DNA of 64,000 nucleotides. Origin: a virus. The stretch covers positions 1 to 64,000 of IMG/VR virus record IMGVR_UViG_3300046706_000011; one strand, 5' to 3'. A program made the translations under genes and the position numbers. Shown one piece after another: positions 57,131 to 64,000 of this stretch. How positions within the stretch are numbered: the stretch's first letter is position 1; every line of letters starts with the position of its first letter. The notes below the pieces were generated by a model, which saw only the letters and a program-made list of their open reading frames with translations, did not search any database and was not told the DNA's origin.

Positions 57131-58058
57131 ACCATTGGAAAACAACGAAACCGTTTCAACGGCTGTTCCCCAGCCGTTGGTCCGGCCGGACCCACGGGCA
57201 TACCGGCGAACCATGGACGATGATGACCAGGACCTCTTCCCCGGCATGTCCACCGCACCGGCCCTGGGGCTGCCGGCCGATGGTGACATTGTTCACTCCG
57301 ACGCCTTGGATATCCTGGCGGGGCTCGCCGCGGGGACTGCATCCCTCATCGTCACGGACCCGCCTTACGGAATTGCCTACCACTCAAACTACTATAGGGG
57401 AAGAAACCCGCATGCGCCCATCTCGCAGGATTGGGATTTCCAGATCGGCGCCTTCTTTGCGGAGGCCTCCCGTGCCCTTGTCGATGGCGGGGCCATCTAC
57501 CTGTTCACTCGCTGGGATGTATACCCGTTGTGGTATAAGGAAATTCCAAAGGCCCTCTCCTTGAAGAATGCCATCGTCTGGAAGAAAGACAACTGGTCGA
57601 GCGGCGATCTGTACGGCAACTTTGGCAATCAGTATGAAATCGTCATGTTCTTGACCAAGGGGCGGCACAGCCTGCGCGGCAAGCGATGGCCGAATATCTG
57701 GGAGTTTCCGCGTATCCCCGCCAAACGACTGAGAATGCCGGCGGAGAAGCCGGTCGGCCTGTACGAACGCGCCATCCTGTCATCCAGCGACAAGGGGGAC
57801 TTGGTCGTGGACCCGTTCTGCGGCTCCGGGACGGCGGCCGAGGCCGCCCGCCGAGCAGGCCGGCGCTTTCTCCTCGGTGACATCGACCCGAAGATGGTCA
57901 GCATGGCGCGGGAACGTGTCGGTCTCTCCACCCCGACGGTCCAGGACGAACCGGGACGCAAGGCGCCGCCATGCCCGGTATTCTCGGTGGAACCGCCCGA
58001 TATCTCGCTATGGGGGTTGCATCCGGAAGATGTTCTGCACTCGCGAACGGGGCGGTGA
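57123..58058 (+). CDS. DNA methyltransferase (N6-adenine or N4-cytosine)
   Basis: A 311-residue beta-class amino-methyltransferase. Catalytic motif IV is TDPPYGIAYHSN near residues 78-89; the SAM-binding motif I is DLVVDPFCGSGTAAEAARRA near residues 225-244. A methyltransferase without a nuclease partner would protect DNA or act in regulation. The first ~25 residues (PLENNETVSTAVPQP) are supplied by dispersed-element copy C; the ATG at 57213 is the likely original start. The overlapping stop of the XRE gene couples expression. Confidence 0.85.
   Translation: MAKPLENNETVSTAVPQPLVRPDPRAYRRTMDDDDQDLFPGMSTAPALGLPADGDIVHSDALDILAGLAAGTASLIVTDPPYGIAYHSNYYRGRNPHAPISQDWDFQIGAFFAEASRALVDGGAIYLFTRWDVYPLWYKEIPKALSLKNAIVWKKDNWSSGDLYGNFGNQYEIVMFLTKGRHSLRGKRWPNIWEFPRIPAKRLRMPAEKPVGLYERAILSSSDKGDLVVDPFCGSGTAAEAARRAGRRFLLGDIDPKMVSMARERVGLSTPTVQDEPGRKAPPCPVFSVEPPDISLWGLHPEDVLHSRTGR
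57126..57180 (+). repeat. Dispersed palindromic element, copy C
   Basis: The sequence GCTAAACCATTGGAAAACAA, CGAAACCGTTTCAACGGCTG and TTCCCCAGCCGTTGG matches copies A and B at about 80% over ~50 bases. Here CAACGGCTG-TTCCC-CAGCCGTTG is a perfect 9-bp-arm palindrome. It forms the 5' end of the methyltransferase reading frame. Confidence 0.7.
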
Positions 58059-58108
58059 AACGCGACGGGCTCCATCAAGCGGGGGAGGAGCGGGAACCCT
58101 CGATAGGG

Positions 58109-58813
58109 TTACGACTTTCCGCTACCGATACCTGGGAAGCCTCCGTACGGAAGTGGTATAGCCCCGAACCGCTTGCGGCAATCCGAAAGGCGTTTCCCGC
58201 ACCGATCCTGGGCGGGGTCGCCAGTCGGGTTGCCGTTCGGCAGGAACATGGCGGCGCCGGCGTAGGGACAGGCATGTGGATCGGATGAATAGGTGAAGCT
58301 ACCACCGTTCCAAAAGCGGTACCTCCATGGGCAGTGGTTCTTGGTCGCGACCCGGCCCGGTATCTGGCGGCCCTGCTGGTCGAGGTCGGCGGCCAGCTCC
58401 CACCGGATCATCGTCTTGTTCTGGAGGACCTTGCGCTCGATGCGGAAGATGTCGGGCGGGAAGTGCTGGTTCGGGTCGGCCTGGGGCTGGCCGTCGAGGT
58501 ACTTGACGAAGGTCCGCCAGCGGATCACCCGCGCGCCGCGCAGGTCGTCGAAGGACACGACCGCCGCCGCGATGAGCACGTCCTTGGCGACGGTCAGGGT
58601 CGGGGTCGGCAGCGAGCCCTGGGCGGCCTTCTCGAAGCCGTCCGCGTCGATCGGCAACGGGATGTATTGCTGTCCCTTCCAGCGCACGGCTTGGCCGTCC
58701 AGGGTTCCGGGGACGTAGTTCAGGACGCCGCCCCCGATGCTGGTCATGTCGATTTGATAGAGCCGGATCTCGGCGCCGGGGTCGAGGCGTTGGATGTCTG
58801 CGGCGATGGGCAT
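58109..58813 (-). CDS. Minor tail protein, lambda gpL-like
   Basis: A 234-residue protein. N-terminal ADIQRLDPGAEIRLYQIDMT; the C-terminal region carries four Cys (NHCPWRYR, HACPYAG, DRCGKRLSDC) that bind an iron-sulfur cluster in gpL of lambda. It lies downstream of the gpM-like gene as in lambda. The next gene in the lambda order (K) is displaced by the accessory cassette, whose last gene converges on this one. Confidence 0.88.
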   Translation of the reverse strand: MPIAADIQRLDPGAEIRLYQIDMTSIGGGVLNYVPGTLDGQAVRWKGQQYIPLPIDADGFEKAAQGSLPTPTLTVAKDVLIAAAVVSFDDLRGARVIRWRTFVKYLDGQPQADPNQHFPPDIFRIERKVLQNKTMIRWELAADLDQQGRQIPGRVATKNHCPWRYRFWNGGSFTYSSDPHACPYAGAAMFLPNGNPTGDPAQDRCGKRLSDCRKRFGAIPLPYGGFPGIGSGKS

Positions 58814-58820
58814 GGTGGGC

Positions 58821-59177
58821 TTAGGTTCCGAGGTCGTGGACTTGTTCGAGGGAGGCGTCGATGTCCCAGCGGCCTGGCACGTCCTTGACCGGCGACCACG
58901 AGTACTGCGGGCACACCCACTTCTGGGCGGTCGAGTAGCCGGTGGGGACCCACCAGAACCACGTGACGCCCTGGTGGGTCGCGAAGAAGTTCCGCAGCGT
59001 CTGCATCTCCTGGGTGGAGCGCGCCCGCCACTGGACGGAGACCTTGGTGGTGAGGGCGTTCAGGCCGTCCAGGGATCGCAGGCTGTAGCCGTCCTGGAAC
59101 GAGACGACCCGGCGACGCGGCTCCTCCTGGAACGAGGGGCTGTAGGCCATCGGGATTGAGGGAAGGGTCAGCGCCAT
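58821..59177 (-). CDS. Minor tail protein, lambda gpM-like
   Basis: A 118-residue protein (SFQEEPRRRVVSFQDGYSLR; MQTLRNFFATHQGVTWFWWV; LEQVHDLGT). The phage_min_tail (gpM) pattern of short strands and the W-rich centre is evident. Between tape measure and gpL, as expected. Needed for tail-tip completion. Confidence 0.85.
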   Translation of the reverse strand: MALTLPSIPMAYSPSFQEEPRRRVVSFQDGYSLRSLDGLNALTTKVSVQWRARSTQEMQTLRNFFATHQGVTWFWWVPTGYSTAQKWVCPQYSWSPVKDVPGRWDIDASLEQVHDLGT

Positions 59178-59198
59178 GGATTGATCTACCGTATTTTA

Positions 59199-62100
59199 TT
59201 AGGAATTGCTTAAAAGGCCACCGTTCCTACGCTCCTTAATCAGCTTATCGTTCATCGCCTGCTCGATCTGGCGCGCGATGGCCCGGCCCTGGCGCTCGGC
59301 GGCGCCCTGGTCCATGCCCTGCTGGGCGGTGACGTTCACGGTGATGTTGTTGGTCGCCCCGCCTCCGCCGGCCGGCGCGAGGTTGGCCATCTGGCCCGGC
59401 GTGAACACCCCCTCGCCCTTCTTCAGCACGGCGGGGACCTCGTTGCCGGCGAGCCCGCCCGCGTGGTATCGGATCAGAGACGACACCGACGGCATGGGCC
59501 GGAGACCGGGGACCTCGCGCCCGACGACCCCGCCGGCATGGAACGAGGGGATGGCGCGAAGCGGCCCGCCCTCGACGCCGATGATCCCGCCCCCGTGCTT
59601 CTGCGACATCATCATGCCGCCGCCCATCACCGCCGCGTTGGCGGCGAACATGCCCCCGCCGCCGCCGAACATCATGGCCAGGGGTTGGATGATCGCCATC
59701 CGGATCGCCATGCGCGCGAGGTCGGCCGCGATGGACTTCGCCATGTCCGCGAACGCCTCCCGCGCGGACTTCGCCCCCGTGACGATGTCCACGAGCGCGT
59801 CCTCGAAGTGCATCAGCCCGCCGTAGGCCGCCTGCCGCATCGCCTCGTTGCCGGTCATCATCGAGTTGGCGAGCTGGTCGAGCGAGTCGTTCATGCGGGA
59901 CAGGCGGTCGGCCGACACCGCGGTGTCGCCGGCAAGCCGGATCTGGCTCTGGCTCAGTTCGTCGGTCGCCGCCCCGTTGGCCGCGATGAGTTCGTTCTCC
60001 TTCTGGATCTCGGCCATGCGGCGGAGCCGTTCCTCGCCGAACAGGCTCATCGCCTCCATCTGCCGGTTGGTGCCCTCGACCTCCAGTTGGCCGAGGCGGA
60101 TGCGATCCTCGGACTCGCGGGTCCAGTCCCCCATGGCGCGATCGCCCGCGGAGGCGACGAACTGCCGGCCCCGGTCGCTCTCCGGGTCGGCGCCCTGGCC
60201 GAGCAGGTCCTGCCGCGCCCCGGCCTCGGCCAGGGCGCGGATGCGAGCCTCGCCCACCTTATCGTAGGCGGCCCGCACCTCGTCGAGGGAACCAACGTAG
60301 CGTCGGTTGGCCGCGACTTCGCCCGCGATGCGCTCGTCCTGGGCGGCCTCGCGCCGCTTCTCGATCAGTTCCTCCAGGCTCCGGACGGCGGCTTGGTCGG
60401 AGGAGATCCCGAGGTCGGCCGCCATGCGGCGGGCCTCGATGGCGTCCTTCTCGCGGTTGACGGCGTCCACGCCCTGGTCGTGGGCGGCGGCGAGTTCCAG
60501 GACCGCCTTGGTATCCTCGCGCAGGCCGAACTTCGCGGCCTCGAACTTCGTCGCCTTCTGGACGTCGTAGAGGGTCCCGACCAAGCCCTCCAGCGCGGCC
60601 TTCTGGTCCTTGGTCAGCTTCTCGGAGAAGCCGTGGACCTTGTTCATGATCTCCTGGGACCGCGTCGCCTGCTCGACGGCGCTGGCCGTGCCCCCGTAGG
60701 CGGAGGCGAGCTGGCGCTGCGCGTCGATGGACTGCCCGAGTTCTCGGCTCTTTTCCCCGAAGGTGTCCTGGGGCGTCCGGCCGGTCTTGTTCTGCTGGCG
60801 GATGCGGTACTGGAGCCCCGCCCGCTCCCCGCGCTGCTCGACGATCTTCTGGTCCGCCGCGCTCAGCGGTGCGTCCGGGCCGTAGCCCCGTTCGCGCCGG
60901 AGGTCGCCGATCGCGTCCTCGCGGCCCGCCTTGACCGCGGCGGCGACCGACTTGATGCCGCCGACGCCGGCCTGCCGAGCCACCGCGCGGGTCTGGATGA
61001 CCTCGTCCTCAAGCTGCTTCTGGGCCTGGAGGTCGAGGTCGGAAAGCGCCTTTCTTCCCTGCATCATGAACGGCAGGTTCTCGGGCCGGGGACCCGGCCT
61101 GTTGCCGGCGGCGACCTGGGCCGGGAACTGGGCGAGCGCCGCGATGCGCTCCGGCCCCTGCGTGGTCGCCTGGATCTGCGACGCCATGGCGTTGGAGTCG
61201 ATCTCGCGCTGCTGGCTCGCGACCTTGAGCTGGATCGCCTCCAGTTCCTCAGCGCGGTTGTGCGCGGCCACCAAGGCGTAGATGGCCGACGCGGCGCGAC
61301 CCGTGATGTCGATCCCGGCCTCCAGGACCTTGTTGCGCGCGTCCTGGGCGTCCTTCTCGTCCTGGACCGCGTCGGTGCCCTTCTTGTGGGCCTCGGCCAT
61401 CCGGTTGGACAGCTCGATCTCGGAGCGCAGCGTCTGGAGGATCGGGCCGGCCGACAGCATGTCGCGCGCCGCGTTGAGCTGCCGGTAGGACTCGCGAAGC
61501 TTGTCCACGTCCTCGGGCAGCATCTGGCCCTCGGGCAGGCGCTGCTTGCCGGCCACTTCCCCCTGCATGCGCGAGATGTCGCCGCGCAGGGCGTCGTTGC
61601 CGGGATCGGCCCGGAGCTTCGCCTGGGTCTCCTCGATCCGGACGTTCAGGTCCGCGATCTCCTTCTTGGTCTGCTCGGAGACGCGGAACTCAAGCGGCTT
61701 GGTCTGGGAGATGATCTCAAGCTCGCGCTTGACCCCGACCATCGCCTCCTTGCTGGACTGGAACTGCCGCCCGAGCCTTTCCTGGCCCTCGATCTGTTTC
61801 CGGATCTCGGCGGTCTGCTTCTCCAGTTCCTTGGTGGACCGCTGCTGGTCGGTGAGCGCGTCGGCGGCGGGCGAGGCCGCGCCGCTCCCGCCCAGGGCCT
61901 TCTCGGCGGCCTTGCGGCGTTCCTCGGCCTCGCGGATCTGCCGTTCGACCTGGGCGGTGTTGTACATCGCCGCCCGGCTGTCCTCCTGGGTCGGCCCGAA
62001 GGTGGACTGCCCGCCAGGCGAGGCGCGCCGCTCGACGGACGCCTCGGACTCCATCAGGGCGCGGCGCTGCGCCAGCTCTTTCTCAAGCTCCGCCTGGACA

Positions 62101-63695
62101 TCCCTGGACGAGTCCACGATGGCCTTTGCCCGGTCCACCGCCGCCTTCTTCTCGTCGCCGGAGGCCGACGCGATCTGCCGATGGAGCTGCTCGATGTCGG
62201 CGAGCGACTTGGCGTGCCCCTTGGCGGTGGCGTCAACCGCCTGGAGGCCCTTGTTGGTCTGGACCAACGCGAGGACGCCGGCCGCCAGGGCGGCGGCGAG
62301 GGCGAGCAGGGGATGGCCTGCGAGGGCGACGCCGAGGCTGGCCAGCGAGGTCGCAAGGCCGCCGATCGCGCCGACGACACCGATCACCCAGCCGGCCAGC
62401 TTGATGGCGATGAGCCCCTCGACCACCAGCATGACGGTCTGGATGTTCTCGGCGAGGACCTTGAATGCCGCCACGAGGTTCTCGACGGCGGTCTTGAGCA
62501 TGCCGCCCAGTTCCTCCGAGAGCTTGCGGCCCTCGATCCCGTTGAGGAAGCGCGCAAGGTCCTGGGCGCCCTCTGCGGCGGCCTTGAGGAAACCCGCCTC
62601 CGAGACGCGGTTCTTGAACTCATCGAAGGCGTTGGACAGCCGGTTGAACGCCGCCCCGGCCCCGTCCAGCGCCCCGGTGAGCGGGAACTTCTCGGCCACG
62701 GCCCGACCGAAGGTGTCGAAGAACGCGCGCGCGGAGACCTGCCCCTGGTCCATCGCCTTGCCGAGCTGCTCGACGCTCATGCCCATGGCGCGGGCGGCGA
62801 GGTTGACCGCCCCCGGAAGCTGCTCCCCGAGCTGTTCCTTCAGCTCCCCAGCCTGGACGGTGCCGCGGCTGGCGATCTGGGCCAGGGCCAGGAACGCCCG
62901 GCTCGCGTCTTCCGGGCTCTTGCCCAGCACGGACATCGCCTGGGCCACCGCGAAGAACGTGTCCTTGGCCTTGGCCATGTCCACGTTGGACCCCGCCACC
63001 GCCGCCGTGAAGCCGACATACTGCTTGCCGGTCGAGAGCAGGTTGAGGCCGAGGCGCTGGCTCTCGGCGCGCAGGCGCTCCATCTCCTGGGCGCCCTTGG
63101 CGCTTGACCCGGTGGCGACGTCGAGCCCGGTCCGAAGGCTCTGGAAGGCCATGCCGACCTGGGCGACGTCCCGCACCAGGACGCCGGCCCCGATTCCGGC
63201 CAGGACGCCTTTGAGCGACACGACGGAATCCTCAAGGCGTCCAAAGGCATTCCGCAGGTTGTTGACGTGCTGGACGGCGCCGGAGGTGTCCAGGTTCAGC
63301 CTGGGGACGGACGTGGCGGCATCCGCGCCGCTGGTCCTCGGCGGGCGGGGCGCCGTGAGGACCCGCGCGGCGTCGGCCCGCCTCTCGGTGGCGCGGCTCT
63401 CGGCGTTCAGGGCTTCCTGCCGGGCGGCCGACTCCCGCCGCACCGCGTCCGTCTTGCGCTGCTCGGCCTGCTCGACGGAACGCGCCTCCGCCTCGGCCGC
63501 GCGGCTGGCCTGCCCGGCGCCGGGCGCCGGGTCCGGCCGGCGCATGGGGCGGATCGCGTTCAGCTTCTCGACCGCCGCCACGGCCGCCTCGGCGCGGGCC
63601 TTGATGGCGTCGAGCGCACCCTGGACCATGCGGGACCCCGTCAGCGCTCGCGAGGAGTCGATGACGATCTGAAGGGTCTCTTGCCTATCGGCCAT
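59199..63695 (-). CDS. Tape-measure protein
   Basis: A 1498-residue protein, which by the usual rule of about 1.5 angstroms per residue implies a tail near 220 nm. The N-terminal part holds the phage tape-measure domain (FQSLRTGLDVATGSSAKGAQ; GSNVDMAKAKDTFFAVAQAM; LKEQLGEQLPGAVNLAARAM). Membrane-like Ala/Val segments lie near residues 425-480, and long helices follow. The C-terminal region is lambda-gpH-like (MEDALVDIVTGAKSAREAF-type, then HGGGIIGVEGGPLRAIPSFH). Overlaps the upstream chaperone gene. Confidence 0.93.
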   Translation of the reverse strand: MADRQETLQIVIDSSRALTGSRMVQGALDAIKARAEAAVAAVEKLNAIRPMRRPDPAPGAGQASRAAEAEARSVEQAEQRKTDAVRRESAARQEALNAESRATERRADAARVLTAPRPPRTSGADAATSVPRLNLDTSGAVQHVNNLRNAFGRLEDSVVSLKGVLAGIGAGVLVRDVAQVGMAFQSLRTGLDVATGSSAKGAQEMERLRAESQRLGLNLLSTGKQYVGFTAAVAGSNVDMAKAKDTFFAVAQAMSVLGKSPEDASRAFLALAQIASRGTVQAGELKEQLGEQLPGAVNLAARAMGMSVEQLGKAMDQGQVSARAFFDTFGRAVAEKFPLTGALDGAGAAFNRLSNAFDEFKNRVSEAGFLKAAAEGAQDLARFLNGIEGRKLSEELGGMLKTAVENLVAAFKVLAENIQTVMLVVEGLIAIKLAGWVIGVVGAIGGLATSLASLGVALAGHPLLALAAALAAGVLALVQTNKGLQAVDATAKGHAKSLADIEQLHRQIASASGDEKKAAVDRAKAIVDSSRDVQAELEKELAQRRALMESEASVERRASPGGQSTFGPTQEDSRAAMYNTAQVERQIREAEERRKAAEKALGGSGAASPAADALTDQQRSTKELEKQTAEIRKQIEGQERLGRQFQSSKEAMVGVKRELEIISQTKPLEFRVSEQTKKEIADLNVRIEETQAKLRADPGNDALRGDISRMQGEVAGKQRLPEGQMLPEDVDKLRESYRQLNAARDMLSAGPILQTLRSEIELSNRMAEAHKKGTDAVQDEKDAQDARNKVLEAGIDITGRAASAIYALVAAHNRAEELEAIQLKVASQQREIDSNAMASQIQATTQGPERIAALAQFPAQVAAGNRPGPRPENLPFMMQGRKALSDLDLQAQKQLEDEVIQTRAVARQAGVGGIKSVAAAVKAGREDAIGDLRRERGYGPDAPLSAADQKIVEQRGERAGLQYRIRQQNKTGRTPQDTFGEKSRELGQSIDAQRQLASAYGGTASAVEQATRSQEIMNKVHGFSEKLTKDQKAALEGLVGTLYDVQKATKFEAAKFGLREDTKAVLELAAAHDQGVDAVNREKDAIEARRMAADLGISSDQAAVRSLEELIEKRREAAQDERIAGEVAANRRYVGSLDEVRAAYDKVGEARIRALAEAGARQDLLGQGADPESDRGRQFVASAGDRAMGDWTRESEDRIRLGQLEVEGTNRQMEAMSLFGEERLRRMAEIQKENELIAANGAATDELSQSQIRLAGDTAVSADRLSRMNDSLDQLANSMMTGNEAMRQAAYGGLMHFEDALVDIVTGAKSAREAFADMAKSIAADLARMAIRMAIIQPLAMMFGGGGGMFAANAAVMGGGMMMSQKHGGGIIGVEGGPLRAIPSFHAGGVVGREVPGLRPMPSVSSLIRYHAGGLAGNEVPAVLKKGEGVFTPGQMANLAPAGGGGATNNITVNVTAQQGMDQGAAERQGRAIARQIEQAMNDKLIKERRNGGLLSNS

Positions 63696-64000
63696 CGGCG
63701 GCCTCCTGTGTGGGCGGGTCCGGGGGCGGCGGGGCCTCGCCGCGGCCGGTCGGGCGGACCCTCATGAGCGCGGCCTTCAGGTTCTCGGCGAGGGCGGCCC
63801 TGTCGTCCGTCGTCTTGGCGGGCCTCCGGAGCAGGTCGTCGAGCCTCGGGAAGTGCTTGGCGTCGCAGCGCTGCATGTACGCGCCGTGCCACGCGGCCCA
63901 CAGGTCCCTCTCGCGCGCGGCCCCCTCGGCATCGACGTGGGCCTCGACGCAGATGCGCGTCTCGTTCGGGGTGAGGGACCAGAACGCGCCGGGCTGGATG
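63685..64000 (-). CDS. Tail assembly chaperone, C-terminal part (runs off the window)
   Basis: At least 104 residues; the start lies beyond 64000. The sequence PGAFWSLTPNETRICVEAHV, then ERDLWAAWHGAYMQRCDAKH resembles the small tail-assembly chaperones that precede tape-measure genes, in which FW.LTP.E and AWH.A are recurrent. The tail QEAADGR overlaps the tape-measure start by 11 bases. Lambda makes G and GT by frameshifting here; whether that occurs cannot be seen. Confidence 0.7.
   Translation of the reverse strand, partial: IQPGAFWSLTPNETRICVEAHVDAEGAARERDLWAAWHGAYMQRCDAKHFPRLDDLLRRPAKTTDDRAALAENLKAALMRVRPTGRGEAPPPPDPPTQEAADGR

Noticed and set aside
59463-63107. A 1214-residue open frame on the plus strand
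   Set aside because: It is antisense to the tape-measure gene, which has clear family features.
1-64000. tRNA or rRNA genes
   Set aside because: No cloverleaf with a TTC-arm consensus or rRNA-like block was recognised by eye; a dedicated tRNA search would be needed to exclude one.

Overview
The window is about 64 kb of GC-rich DNA (roughly 70% G+C). Genes are tightly packed, with many four-base start/stop overlaps (ATGA, GTGA, TTGA) and frequent GTG or TTG starts. It reads as part of a temperate, lambda-like tailed phage that also carries a nearly complete conjugation system, that is, a conjugative phage-plasmid or conjugative prophage. The base composition, an RlxS-type relaxase and a trb operon in the order of the Agrobacterium Ti plasmids suggest an alphaproteobacterial host, perhaps Rhodospirillales. 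The host is an inference. No rRNA or tRNA gene was seen, and neither capsid nor terminase genes lie inside the window.

Layout. (1) 81-6505: immunity and replication. A CI/LexA-like repressor on the minus strand faces a plus-strand early operon (VRR-NUC nuclease, DnaB helicase, two DUF1376-like replication proteins, one unknown). (2) 6630-10850: a lower-GC cargo zone with a serine recombinase, a zinc-ribbon protein, small unknown genes and an IS1341-type TnpB with a divergent ribbon-helix-helix gene. (3) 10924-18445, minus: a long run of small early genes, among them a secreted thermonuclease, a DNA cytosine methyltransferase, an HNH endonuclease, a zincin-like protein, DUF6197 and many unknowns. 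A two-repeat, one-spacer CRISPR-like unit of type I-C appearance is embedded in it. (4) 18834-22122, minus: three genes placed and shaped like IncP TraM-TraL-TraK, then three tandem pentapeptide-repeat proteins. (5) 22123-22917: a non-coding probable oriT/control region. (6) 22918-40049, plus: relaxase, split coupling protein, TrbB-C-D-E-J-(K)-L-F-G-I and several candidate DNA-binding proteins. (7) 40046-64000, minus: lysis cassette, tail fibres and the lambda tail order J-I-K-[insert]-L-M-H and tail-assembly chaperone. The insert at 55131-58058 is a plus-strand accessory (moron) cassette ending in a DNA methyltransferase.

How it may work together. The phage half supplies maintenance, lysis and a non-contractile tail. 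The conjugation half supplies DNA processing, a coupling protein and a type IV secretion channel. Five promoters in the conjugation block carry the same palindrome (best copy GGGCTACAATGTAGCCC) over the -10 box, each with a -35-like box upstream. This implies that mobilisation, pilus assembly and accessory genes form one regulon under a single repressor, so the element could choose between virion release and conjugation. That last step is inference. The best leads are the phage/T4SS hybrid itself, the operator regulon, the CRISPR-like mini-array, the split coupling protein and a short palindromic element found in three places.
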